DNA of 47,664 bases from Shimazuella alba (GTDB taxonomy: Bacteria; Bacillota; Bacilli; Thermoactinomycetales; Thermoactinomycetaceae). The notes below the pieces were generated by a model that saw only the letters and a program-made list of their open reading frames with translations, ran no database searches and was not told the DNA's origin. Shown one piece after another: positions 17,157 through 25,093 of the stretch. Position 1 is the first letter of the stretch, and every line of letters begins with the position of its first letter. Both the position numbers and the translations under genes were made by a program. The DNA lies in NCBI RefSeq assembly GCF_009831235.1, contig NZ_WUUL01000019.1:1-47664 (forward strand), given 5' to 3'.

Positions 17157-18560
17157 GTGCAGCAAAATCGGTTGAAGAGAAGTATAGGTCTCATCTTAGT
17201 CCTTCTCCTTGCAGTAGTTAGTCTATCACCAACTTGGCAGGAATTCTTGGCTTTTCCTAACATTGTTCGCATGGTTAATGGGGAACTATTAACAAAACCA
17301 ACACATTTGCCTGTTCATTATAGTACCAATGGAGACGGTACTCATTATGCTACCCTTAACATTGGACATATACCCATCAAACGAGCAACTGTGAAAGTCG
17401 TCCCCCCTGTGAAAGTTATCCCAGGAGGCCAATCAATTGGGATTAAATTAAAATCCAAAGGAGTTATGGTCGTTGGACATAATTTGATCCATACTTCATC
17501 AGGTGCTGTTTCCCCGGCAGAAAAAGCAGGGATTCAGGTGGGAGATACGATCCTTACCGTAAATGGGCAACCTGCTACTAGTGTCAAAATGATTGGTTTA
17601 CTTGCAATGGAAGCAGGAAAAGCAAACAAAAAGCTTCATTTTACTATTCTCCGAGACAACAAACGGCTACGGATCACGTTAAAACCAGTAAAGGATCAAA
17701 AGGAACAGATGTATCGAATGGGGATGTATGTCCGTGATACTGCAGCCGGTGTTGGTACATTAACTTTCCTCGAGCCAGTAGAGCATAAGTATGGAGCACT
17801 GGGACATATTATCTCAGATGTGGACACAGGACTGCCTATCGCAGTGGGACATGGGAAAGTTCTTCGTTCACATGTGACATCTATTCAAAAAGGATCATCT
17901 GGTGAACCAGGCGAAAAGCGAGCTATTTTTACAGATGAAGATCAAATCTTAGGTAATATTGTTCGAAATACTCCATTTGGTATTTTTGGTCGAATGAACC
18001 AATTACCAAATAAAGGGATATATAATTCGCCTATACCTGTCGGCTTACAAGAGGAAGTAAAAGAAGGTCCAGCGAATATACTAACGGTGGTAAATGGTCA
18101 AAAGGTAGAATCATTCAAAATACAAATCGTAAGTGTAAATAAACAACGTTCTGCTTCAACAAAAGGATTGATTATAAAAGTGACAGATCCACGACTCTTA
18201 AGCCTTACCGGGGGAATTGTGCAAGGGATGAGTGGAAGTCCGATTATACAAAATGGTAAAATTATAGGTGCGGTGACACATGTATTTATAAATGATCCTT
18301 CTGCAGGTTATGGAACTTTTATTGAATGGATGCTAAAGGATGCGGGAATACAGAACATTGCGGATACCTTAACAGGTGCCGCTTTTTTCTTTAGTATGCA
18401 AGAAAGCATAGATAATTATTTATTACATAAATGCAGCTCTTGTTTACTGATACGTTCGAAAATGGGTAAGTTTTTTATGGTAATTATAGGAAGAAGGAAA
18501 GAAGAATTCATTTGTCGAAACTGTAATGTAACAGTTTTGGCGGATAAGGGGGAAAGAAAT
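17157..18560 (+). CDS. spoIVB: SpoIVB signalling peptidase (no separate stop before spo0A)
   Basis: SpoIVB is the serine peptidase secreted from the forespore that triggers pro-SigK processing during sporulation. It has an N-terminal membrane anchor ([15 protein letters not shown]), a PDZ domain (about residues 100-180) and the S55 peptidase domain with QGMSGSP, catalytic Ser359. The GTG start follows AGGAGAG. SpoIVB-like sequence fades after [10 protein letters not shown] (about residue 400, base 18355). The frame nevertheless stays open through a terminator, a 0A box and the spo0A start, giving one 726-codon ORF to 19337. In the +1 frame a TAA occurs at 18371, so a one-base indel near 18350 would explain it. 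The end given here is only the boundary with spo0A. Confidence 0.85.
18360..18388 (+). terminator. spoIVB terminator, inside the open frame
   Basis: GCGGATACCT and AGGTGCCGC pair around a TAAC loop (one bulged A, one G-T pair) and are followed by six T's. It is where a spoIVB terminator is expected, yet it is translated in frame in this sequence. Confidence 0.8.
18513..18519 (+). promoter_or_regulatory. 0A box upstream of spo0A
   Basis: TGTCGAA is a perfect core Spo0A binding site, 41 bases before the spo0A ATG. A related GTTCGAA occurs at 18454-18460. This fits Spo0A autoregulation of its own promoter as known in Bacillus. Confidence 0.65.
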
Positions 18561-19337
18561 ATGATTCAGTTGATTATTGCCGATGACAATCGGGAATTTA
18601 CGCAAATATTAAAAGATCATTTTAACAGTCAAGAAGACATGGAAGTGCTTGGTGCAGCTCACAATGGTGGAGAGGTACTGGAATTACTAAAGGAACAAGT
18701 ACCTGATGTATTGGTATTAGACATCATTATGCCCCATTTGGACGGATTGGGTGTTTTGGAACAACTGCAAGAAATGAACCTCCAACCACAACCAAAGATT
18801 GTCATGCTAACTGCATTTGGTCAAGAAAATATTACCCAGCGTGCAGTTGAATTAGGAGCTTCTTATTATATTTTAAAACCATTTGACATGGATGTTTTAA
18901 CAGAACGGATTCGTCAAATGACCGGACAAGCTTCTCCAACTACAGCTCGGGTACGTACTACGATCCCTGTTCCATCTCGATTGGGAAACTTGGATGCCAA
19001 TATCACAACTGTCATTCATGAAATTGGAGTACCTGCACATATAAAAGGATATTTATATCTGAGAGAAGCTATTACGATGGTATACAATGAAGTGGACTTA
19101 CTAGGTGCGATTACCAAAACATTGTACCCTCGGATTGCAAAGAAGTTTAATACCACTCCTAGTCGTGTTGAAAGAGCCATACGCCATGCTATCGAAGTTG
19201 CTTGGAGCAGAGGTAACATGGATTCGATTAAAAATTTATTTGGTTATACGATCAATGTTGCCAAAGCTAAGCCTACCAATAGCGAATTTATCGCGATGGT
19301 TGCAGATAAACTAAGGATTGAACATAAGATGGCTTAA
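18561..19337 (+). CDS. spo0A: Sporulation master regulator Spo0A
   Basis: Spo0A is the phosphorelay response regulator that commits the cell to sporulation. The receiver domain has IADDNREF and phosphorylation site Asp54 (VLVLDIIMP). The C-terminal DNA-binding domain is canonical ([50 protein letters not shown]). Length is 258 residues. The own start is supported by AAGGGGGAAAG just before ATG 18561. Upstream reading frame is continuous with spoIVB. The last 170 or so bases recur in degraded form at 21662-21830, which suggests this 3' end was supplied by an integrating element. Confidence 0.95.
   Translation: MIQLIIADDNREFTQILKDHFNSQEDMEVLGAAHNGGEVLELLKEQVPDVLVLDIIMPHLDGLGVLEQLQEMNLQPQPKIVMLTAFGQENITQRAVELGASYYILKPFDMDVLTERIRQMTGQASPTTARVRTTIPVPSRLGNLDANITTVIHEIGVPAHIKGYLYLREAITMVYNEVDLLGAITKTLYPRIAKKFNTTPSRVERAIRHAIEVAWSRGNMDSIKNLFGYTINVAKAKPTNSEFIAMVADKLRIEHKMA
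19165..19337 (+). repeat. Left copy of duplicated spo0A 3' end
   Basis: The functional spo0A 3' end. It matches 21662-21830; the last 50 or so coding bases before the stop are nearly identical, with an exact block of 49 bases from CTACCAATAGCG to AAGGATTGA. Confidence 0.85.
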
Positions 19338-19445
19338 CTGAGTGATAACGTGATTTTTGGCAAGAAGCATTATTAGAATATTAGCGCAAGTATACCAACT
19401 AATATCCTATTGCTGCCAACGAATATATGAAAGCGGTTTAACTAT

Positions 19446-19490
19446 ACACCAACCTTTACTGGAATATCCGCTAAAAAGGTTGGTGTAATT
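19446..19490 (+). terminator. Terminator-like hairpin after spo0A
   Basis: ACACCAACCTTT (19446-19457) and AAAGGTTGGTGT (19475-19486) form a perfect 12-bp stem with a 17-base loop, followed by AATTTATTTT. It separates spo0A from the integrase remnant. Confidence 0.75.
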
Positions 19491-19494
19491 TATT

Positions 19495-20404
19495 TTGGGC
19501 AATTTTAGCTTCCATATAGATAATATTATCCTCTACTGTTCTGCTAAAAATCTTTCAAGAAAGACTCTAGCTAGTTACGAACAGACATTAAAGCTCTTTG
19601 GTATTAATCTAAATCGTGAATTTGATTTTACCAAAGTAAAAAAGCTCACCCCAGCCCACGTTCGGCACTACATCAAATATCTACATGACGTGGAAATGCA
19701 CAGTTATGACTATGTTAAAACAGGACAGGTTAGTCATCCAGAGACACGATTACAATAAACCAATTAGTGATACAACAATTGCTACGAAATATCAAAGTGT
19801 TTCCTTAATTTCATGTATTAAGAAAGCGAAATAGCTATTGATATTGCAAGGAAGATTGAGAACATCAAGCCCAAACGAAAGATAAAAACGTTACTTAGTC
19901 GATTGGATATCGACAAAGTTTTAAGAGCTTTTGATACTACTACTTTAGGTTTTCGAGATTGGATAATCACACGATTGTAATTGGATACGGGAATGAGGTG
20001 GGAGAATGTTTGGACCTGAAGCCTGGAGACATTGATTTTAAGCATAAGGCAATCTTAATACAGAACCCAAAGAAAAAAATACAACGTTATGTCTATTTCT
20101 CCATTAAGACATGAAGACATTAAAAAAGCTGGCTATTGTACAGGGATAGGTATTCAGATACTGTCCATTTGTTCGCGACAATAAGGGGAACAGCTCTCCA
20201 AGTTAGGAACTATGATAAGACTTTGAAAATGATGGAGATAAAGTAAGGGTTTTGATTCATCCTCACCAGTTGAGAAATAACTTTGCAAAGTATTATCTGC
20301 TCAACAATGGAGACTGGATTAGTTTATCTCGTATTTTGGGACACAGTAGTGCAGAAGTAAGGCAGAGGGCGTACTTAGATTTTACGAACGAAGAGATAAG
20401 ATAG
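19495..20404 (+). pseudogene. Tyrosine recombinase (phage-type integrase), broken
   Basis: The first 87 codons from the TTG at 19495 are an intact N-terminal core-binding domain (LSRKTLASYEQTLKLFGINL, KLTPAHVRHYIKYL). After a stop at 19756 the homology continues in shifting frames: LDTGMR with the first catalytic Arg near 19980, CLDLKPGDIDFKHKAILIQNP near 20010-20070, and finally HPHQLRNNFAKYYLL, SRILGHSS and AYLDFTNEEIR to a TAG at 20402. All family motifs including HxxR and the Tyr are present, but several frameshifts and stops prevent expression. It was probably the enzyme that inserted the element at spo0A. Confidence 0.85.
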
Positions 20405-20409
20405 GAATA

Positions 20410-20890
20410 CCAAAAGTATTCTCTTATCGATTTTTTGAACCTTTAATTAAACCATCAACACAAATAAAAAAGCCGACTAAGAGACAAAACCTCTAGCCAA
20501 CACGTTAATACATAAGATTTTAAATTATAACACCTTAGGTCTAAAAATAAAAGAGTGATATGGTCGAAGGTATGCTTGATGGTTAACGGGATTCCTTAGC
20601 CAGCTAAGGAGCACTTACACATATATGAAAAACACATCAAATGCAGAATATGTTAAATTCTAATCTACTTAAAAAGTATAGAATACTCTGTATATGTATC
20701 AATTACATGATTGTGCATATAATTAGAATGGAAAAATCACAAATAACCATCATTATATAGGGTCAATATGCAATTCATTCTTATCATAAATACCATCAAT
20801 AAATAAACTAAATTTTGTATAATTTTAGATTGATTTTTTAAAGTTCAAATAACAGGATACGACAAAACGATATTATTCGTGTACTTGTAA
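20410..20890. other. Non-coding AT-rich stretch inside the element
   Basis: No convincing gene. One perfect short hairpin (CCTTAGC-CA-GCTAAGG, 20594-20609) lies in it. The rest is AT-rich with stops in all frames and looks like decayed element DNA. Confidence 0.5.
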
Positions 20891-20896
20891 GCATTA

Positions 20897-20930
20897 AAAC
20901 AAAAACCCTTATAAATAAAGGGTTTTGTTT
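20897..20930 (-). terminator. Terminator of the 16-codon minus-strand ORF
   Basis: AACAAAACCCTT pairs with AAGGGTTTTTGTT on the minus strand and is followed by TTTAATGC. It begins 14 bases after the stop of the mini-gene at 20944-20994. Confidence 0.75.
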
Positions 20931-20943
20931 ATTATTGATTTTA

Positions 20944-20994
20944 TTAGAATGGAGATATAATCCATTGAACTGCCATTTGTGCCGCTTGTGCCAT
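20944..20994 (-). CDS. Possible 16-residue peptide gene
   Basis: A 16-codon ORF (MAQAAQMAVQWIISPF) lies between a promoter-like pair (CTGACA, 18 bp, CATAAT at 21039-21068) and an intrinsic terminator, with AGAAGG 9 bases before its ATG. The peptide is hydrophobic and could be an amphipathic helix. A longer overlapping frame from 21026 exists but its product looks random. The arrangement is that of a transcribed mini-gene or small RNA inside the decayed element; function unknown. Confidence 0.35.
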   Translation of the reverse strand: MAQAAQMAVQWIISPF

Positions 20995-21038
20995 AAATGA
21001 CAACCTTCTTCTATTAGGAAAGTCATATTTTATTATAT

Positions 21039-21068
21039 ATTATGTATAAATCACCTATTTATTGTCAG
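21039..21068 (-). promoter_or_regulatory. Promoter-like element for the minus-strand mini-gene
   Basis: On the minus strand, CTGACA (21063-21068), 18 bp, CATAAT (21039-21044). It is followed within about 50 bases by the 16-codon ORF and its terminator. Confidence 0.45.
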
Positions 21069-21088
21069 AAAAGTGTAAACTCTAAGAG

Positions 21089-21562
21089 GTGAAGAGAAAT
21101 TTTCTAATAATCCTAAATAATACTATATTACAAAGCGGTGATACTCTTGTTGTAATGAAACTTGATAGATTGGACTGTAACGTAAGAGAAGGAATAGAAA
21201 TCGTTGAAGAATTATTTACTAAAGGAGTTAAGGTGCATGTTTTAAATGTTGATCTACTAGAAAATACTACTATGGGCAGATTCTTTCTTCAAACAATGTT
21301 AGCTGTTGCAGAGATGGAAAGGAACTTAATTATAGAAAGAACTCGGGAAGGAAAAGCAGCAAAACAAAGACCAGATTTCAAGGAAGGAAAACCACGCAAG
21401 CAAAGTAAAGCACAAATAAGCCATGCTATGGAACTCCTAAACAGTTATTCATATACAGAGGTTGAGAAGATGACGGGCATAAGCAAAGCAACTCTTACAA
21501 GAAGGAGGAGAGAATATAAGACTTTTAAAAAATCAATCATAAATGATTTGTTAAAACTGTAG
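21089..21562 (+). pseudogene. Serine recombinase (resolvase/invertase), N-terminally truncated
   Basis: From GTG 21089 the sequence enters the resolvase family in mid-domain: GDTLVVMKLDRLDCNVREG, then TMGRFFLQTMLAVAEMERNLIIERTREG and a C-terminal helix-turn-helix (SYTEVEKMTGISKATLTRRRREY). The first 50 or so residues with the catalytic Ser (YxRVST region) are missing. In the usual KLDRLGR motif, GR is replaced by DC, so one active-site Arg is also gone. The rest is open and well conserved. It cannot recombine DNA, though a DNA-binding product is possible. It is within the element next to the right boundary. Confidence 0.85.
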
Positions 21563-21661
21563 ATTTGACTATCCTATCTGACTATTGTAAGAATTAACGA
21601 AAGAATAACAACTAAATATAAGAGGCTATAAATGTTGAATATAGTTTTATCGCTTTAATCA

Positions 21662-21830
21662 CGTTAGAGCCATTCGTCATGTGCAATTGAAGTCGCTTGG
21701 AGCAGGGGGATATGGATTCCATTAAAAATTTATTTGGTTATACATCAATGTTGCCAAAGCTAAACCTACCAATAGCGAATTTATCGCGATGGTTGCAGAT
21801 AAACTAAGGATTGAGCACAAAACGGCATAA
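21662..21830 (+). repeat. Right, degraded copy of the spo0A 3' end
   Basis: The stretch matches 19165-19337 (for example GCTTGGAGCAG, ATTAAAAATTTATTTGGTTA and the 49-base block before the stop) with scattered substitutions and small deletions, one of which (TATAC-ATC) breaks the frame. It ends in TAA like spo0A and is followed by a strong terminator, so it is most likely the original, displaced 3' end. Confidence 0.85.
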
Positions 21831-21866
21831 AAATGCAAAATAAAATGCTAATATTTGAAAATGTAT

Positions 21867-21892
21867 CCCCTTTCATTTTAAAGGGGTTTTTT
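21867..21892 (+). terminator. Probable original spo0A terminator
   Basis: CCCCTTT, loop CATTTT, AAAGGGG, then six T's, 36 bases after the stop of the right spo0A remnant. Confidence 0.9.
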
Positions 21893-21921
21893 AAATTTTT
21901 GTAAATAAAACGAAAAGGAAT

Positions 21922-21951
21922 TTGATTGTGAGTATAGGTTTACACTATAAT
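21922..21951 (+). promoter_or_regulatory. SigA-type promoter of the 376-codon orphan gene
   Basis: TTGATT (21922-21927), 18 bp, TATAAT (21946-21951). It lies in what would otherwise be an N-terminal extension of the gene, so it supports the start at 22012. Confidence 0.75.
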
Positions 21952-22011
21952 GTGTGTAAGACCAACTTGGTCATATATCGTGATCGACCCATATATAGAG
22001 AAAGGTTTACC

Positions 22012-23142
22012 ATGGGTGTTCCTGGTGTTGTTCAGCCTGGTCCGGAGCTTTGTGAGGAAGCTTGGCTTCGCTTCGTCGAGGCACTGAAGGAGGTCAATCC
22101 TACTTTCAGCGGTCATGACATCATCGATCTGGCGATGGATGTAAGCAAGCGTCATCACAATTTCACCAGTGCCAAGAGGTATGAGTACGAAGAGGCTCTT
22201 CAGGTTGTCACCTCCCTTTTTGAAGGGATGAGTCATCTCAGTCGGGATATGATGCTCGATTACATCGGTCGTCATGAGGATATCTTTTCAAAGCTTCCTC
22301 ATTTCAAGTCTATCCTTAACGCTATCCGTAGCGACTGTGGCCTTGCCACAGTGGATGAGACTGGTCCATTCTTCATGCTGGCATTCTTTGGAGAGCATGC
22401 TAAGCGAGATTTCTCGAAGATGGATACGACGAAGCATGAGTATCCGCTGCTTCATGAGATCGACAGTAAGGCCGGGTGCTTTATGCATCTGGATGACTGG
22501 GCAGCTGCGCTGGCGGCGATGGTTGATTCACTTGTGCGTAAGGTGCACGCAAAGAAGAGCATTTCCAAGAAGGACCGGGATAAGAAGAAGCGCATTGAGC
22601 GGTTCACCCGGTGGCTTTACCGTCGTCAGCTGAACAAGATGAAGAAGCAGCTCAGTCCGGAGATTCAGCAGATGCTGTTCCTGGATGCTCCTTATCTGCT
22701 GGGTTACAACAGGCAGAAGGGCTATGCACCTCATCTGGAGGATTCGCAGGCGCTGAAGAAGTATGAGTCGGTTCTTACTCGGGATGAGGTGAGTAGCAGT
22801 ATTCTCTTCTTTCTGCTGTGGGACATCATCTTCTTCAACAACCCGGTTATGCGGTGGGCTTCTCATAAGCTCGGTCTGGATGACAGCGAGGCGATTGGTA
22901 GCAAGGTCGAGTCTATGTCAGCGAGGCGTGGAGTCATCTCTATGACCTCGATGGGCAATCTGTATAACACTTACCGGCATCATCTGGAAGGCGTTCGGGG
23001 GCATCTGTTCCTCCGGGAGCTTATCTGGGCGACTGGCGGTGGACTGATCAGTGCTGGTCTTGCTTTCGGCCCCAAGCAGAGGATTCCGATGGAAGTTCTT
23101 CTTCCTCCGCGGGATAAGAAGTCCGAGCTGACCGCAGTGTAA
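22012..23142 (+). CDS. GC-rich orphan protein of unknown function, 376 aa
   Basis: The ATG at 22012 follows AGAAAGG; an upstream in-frame GTG at 21922 is rejected because a promoter covers that segment. The protein is soluble and mostly helical, with a DxxxxHxFTSAKRYEYEEAL region, a His/Lys-rich middle (KKSISKKDRDKKKRIERFTRWLYRR starts near residue 180) and a more hydrophobic C-terminal third (SSSILFFLLWDIIFFNN; LIWATGGGLISAGLAFGP). I recognise no family or catalytic motif. Composition is unlike the host: 31 of 60 bases are G or C in 22561-22620, with G/C-ending codons preferred. It is monocistronic, with its own promoter and a 16-bp hairpin after the stop. Signs point to horizontal acquisition. 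Confidence 0.75.
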   Translation: MGVPGVVQPGPELCEEAWLRFVEALKEVNPTFSGHDIIDLAMDVSKRHHNFTSAKRYEYEEALQVVTSLFEGMSHLSRDMMLDYIGRHEDIFSKLPHFKSILNAIRSDCGLATVDETGPFFMLAFFGEHAKRDFSKMDTTKHEYPLLHEIDSKAGCFMHLDDWAAALAAMVDSLVRKVHAKKSISKKDRDKKKRIERFTRWLYRRQLNKMKKQLSPEIQQMLFLDAPYLLGYNRQKGYAPHLEDSQALKKYESVLTRDEVSSSILFFLLWDIIFFNNPVMRWASHKLGLDDSEAIGSKVESMSARRGVISMTSMGNLYNTYRHHLEGVRGHLFLRELIWATGGGLISAGLAFGPKQRIPMEVLLPPRDKKSELTAV

Positions 23143-23176
23143 GTTAGATAGAATAATGGGTTAAATCCCAAGAAAA

Positions 23177-23211
23177 CGGCCGGTTCGTTCCTGAAAGGAA
23201 TGGACCGGCCG
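23177..23211 (+). other. Long GC-rich hairpin after the 376-codon gene
   Basis: A 16-bp stem (CGGCCGGTTCGTTCCT against AGGAATGGACCGGCCG, two G-T pairs) with a three-base loop, 34 bases past the stop. No T-run follows. Confidence 0.75.
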
Positions 23212-23223
23212 CCAGCATATATT

Positions 23224-23460
23224 TCATCTTATTCTCGCGAACTCTTTTCGCATAAGTAGGTGTCGATGTGACTGCTTTGCTTCCCGAATCTTCAAAAAAA
23301 TTTTACCAGCTTCATTGTATTGTTCCCCGATAAGAGCTCGTTTATATGCTCTCTCTAATGGTGCAACTACATCTTTGTAATAAATATTTGCTTTGTTCGT
23401 AAAACGTCCTTTAGCTGCACGTTGGTTTTCTTTCTCTCTTGTTCTTCTTTTTTTGCTCAT
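23224..23460 (-). CDS. Small basic hypothetical protein, 78 aa
   Basis: A Lys/Arg-rich, helical protein starting MSKKRRTREKENQRAAKGRF. An AAGGGGG site precedes the ATG. The middle (YYKDVVAPLERAYKRALIGEQYNEAGKIFLKIREAKQSH) looks like a two-helix hairpin. The charge suggests nucleic acid or ribosome binding, but no family is recognised. Base composition matches the host. It shares the strand with sod but is separated by about 110 bases of AT-rich DNA. Confidence 0.6.
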   Translation of the reverse strand: MSKKRRTREKENQRAAKGRFTNKANIYYKDVVAPLERAYKRALIGEQYNEAGKIFLKIREAKQSHRHLLMRKEFARIR

Positions 23461-23571
23461 CCATTCTCTACCCCCTTTTATACGAGAACAAATAGTAGGG
23501 TATATTTTTATACATATATGATGTAAATATTTCCACGATTTCTATTTGTTTTTATTATATATCACCAGATT

Positions 23572-24516
23572 CTAATAAGGTGTCCATGCCAGTTTTTTTG
23601 CTTTGCGATAGCGCTTTTCTACTGCGGGCCAATATACGACATTCCACCAATTTTTAATATATTCTTTGCGTTTGTTAGGATACTTCAAATAATAAGCATG
23701 CTCCCATACGTCTAAAGGCAAAAGCGGAATCACATCCCATTGGGAAAGGTTTTGATGTTTTTCTGCTTGTAATATTTCTAATCGCTGGGAACGAGGACTA
23801 TAGACAAGGATTGCCCACCCTCCGCCTTCCACTTTTTCAGCTGCCTGTGAAAAATGCTTTTTAAATTGATGAAAGCTGCCAAAATCACGACATATATCTC
23901 TTTTTAAAGAACCGCTTGGTTCGCCACCTCCATTTGGACTCATAACTTCCCAAAATAAGGTATGTAAATAGTGTCCAGCACCATTAAAGGCAAGTTCTCT
24001 TTCCCAATGCTTTACAAGGTCATATTGATTGGTAACTCTTGCTTTTTCTAACATTTTTTCTGCTTTGTTCAGATCTTCGACATATTTTTTATGGTGTTCG
24101 TCGTGATGAATATACATCGTCTGCTCATCGATATATGGTTCCAAGGCATTGTAAGCATAAGGGAGTGGAGGTAATTTGTGCTGCCCAATAGGGACTGGAT
24201 CATAGACATGAGTTTCGCTTGTCTCTTCATCACTCAGATAGGCATTTGTATAGAAAGGGGCGAAGTTCTCTTCTTGAATAGAAGCGTATTCTTTCTCGAT
24301 ATCGACTAACTTCTTCAGATATTGATAATAACTATTTGGATCAGGGGTGGAAGAATTAACTTCAGCTTCTAATTTCTTTAGTCTTTTTTTCAATATTTGA
24401 TGGGAACTATTGTCAAGTTCATATGGGTCTTGCAATAACCAGTTTTGATGAAAACGAATTGTTTCTAATATAGGTTCTTTTAACCATTTTTGATACCACT
24501 CTTGGTAACTGGACAT
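23572..24516 (-). CDS. sodF: Fe/Mn superoxide dismutase with N-terminal extension
   Basis: The C-terminal 200 residues form an iron/manganese superoxide dismutase that converts superoxide to peroxide and oxygen: LPPLPYAYNALEPYID, ligand His in MYIHHDEHH, GAGHYLHTLFW, the conserved GGGWAILV and the ligand pair DVWEHAYYLKY. About 112 residues of mostly helical, charged sequence precede it, as in the longer SodF-type enzymes of Bacillus. Start at 24516 is chosen for the GGGAGGGA site about 10 bases upstream; a start 45 bases further up lacks one. No signal peptide. The role of the extension is unknown. Confidence 0.88.
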   Translation of the reverse strand: MSSYQEWYQKWLKEPILETIRFHQNWLLQDPYELDNSSHQILKKRLKKLEAEVNSSTPDPNSYYQYLKKLVDIEKEYASIQEENFAPFYTNAYLSDEETSETHVYDPVPIGQHKLPPLPYAYNALEPYIDEQTMYIHHDEHHKKYVEDLNKAEKMLEKARVTNQYDLVKHWERELAFNGAGHYLHTLFWEVMSPNGGGEPSGSLKRDICRDFGSFHQFKKHFSQAAEKVEGGGWAILVYSPRSQRLEILQAEKHQNLSQWDVIPLLPLDVWEHAYYLKYPNKRKEYIKNWWNVVYWPAVEKRYRKAKKLAWTPY

Positions 24517-24570
24517 ATCTTGAATCCCTCCCAATAGGAAAATATGCCAGAAGTGTATCAAGCATGCATA

Positions 24571-24599
24571 AAAAAGATCCTTTTTAAAAAAGGATCTTT
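24571..24599 (-). terminator. Terminator after yqzF
   Basis: AAAGATCC...GGATCTTT forms a stem with an A/T-rich loop, followed on the minus strand by a T-run. It begins at the yqzF stop codon. Confidence 0.8.
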
Positions 24600-24891
24600 A
24601 TACTTTATCTAAGAAAGCATGTTTTTCTTTTTTATATTTATCTGTTTTCTTTAGCAGCTTCGGTTGGATTTTGTTACGCTTTTTGTCACGGTGAAAAATA
24701 AACCCACCAACAATAAACAATCCGAGTAAAAAGAGGATGAGACCAATAATAAATGTTAAAATGGGAAATGTTTCTCCTGCCGCAGTGGAGAAAAGAATAT
24801 CTCGCATGAGTGTCCATCCATATACACTGAGTGCACCTGGGATACACATGAGAACAATGGCTATAAGTCTCTGTAACACTTGATTTTGCAT
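24598..24891 (-). CDS. yqzF: DUF2627 family membrane protein (YqzF-like)
   Basis: A 97-residue protein with two membrane segments (LIAIVLMCIPGALSVYGW; FIIGLILFLLGLFIVGGFIF) and a basic tail (FHRDKKRNKIQPKLLKKTDKYKK). In B. subtilis yqzF lies next to bkdR-ptb-bcd, and here it is divergent from ptb, so the context supports the family. ATG at 24891 has AGGAAGG 7 bases upstream; a GTG at 24900 is too near that site. Function is unknown. Confidence 0.82.
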   Translation of the reverse strand: MQNQVLQRLIAIVLMCIPGALSVYGWTLMRDILFSTAAGETFPILTFIIGLILFLLGLFIVGGFIFHRDKKRNKIQPKLLKKTDKYKKEKHAFLDKV

Positions 24892-25093
24892 GTTTGTCAC
24901 CTTCCTATAATCACGGTATCATTTTACTTCAATTCCGGCACAATATCCACCTGTGTGGTATGATAGGAGTGTTCTATTTTCGATACATAATCGTTTACAA
25001 GATGTAACAATTCTCTTGTTTCAAGAGGGATGACGTATCTAAAAAACCCTTTTCGCGAACGCTATGAGTAGCAATCAATTGGAGAAAAGAGGA

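Larger units (their letters stand above)
19338..21661. mobile_element. Decayed integrative element inserted at the spo0A 3' end
   Basis: A segment of about 2.3 kb is bounded by two copies of the spo0A 3' end. It contains a broken tyrosine integrase next to the left boundary, long non-coding AT-rich DNA and a truncated serine recombinase at the right. A terminator of the sort expected behind spo0A lies after the right copy. This is the pattern left by site-specific integration into the 3' end of a gene, followed by decay. Confidence 0.75.

Noticed and set aside
18395-18560. Two CxxC pairs in the spoIVB-spo0A linker as a zinc ribbon
   Set aside because: The same bases hold the terminator tail, a 0A box and the spo0A RBS, so the cysteines are most likely an accident of translating a promoter region.
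20838-21026. A 62-codon minus-strand frame inside the spo0A element
   Set aside because: Its sequence looks random and it runs through an intrinsic terminator; the 16-codon ORF in another frame is better placed.
21922-22011. 30-codon N-terminal extension of the 376-codon protein
   Set aside because: The segment contains a good promoter and its composition is host-like, while the protein-like composition starts at 22012.
22274-22866. Overlapping frames on both strands inside the 376-codon gene
   Set aside because: They are by-products of GC-rich codon use; none has an RBS or known domain.
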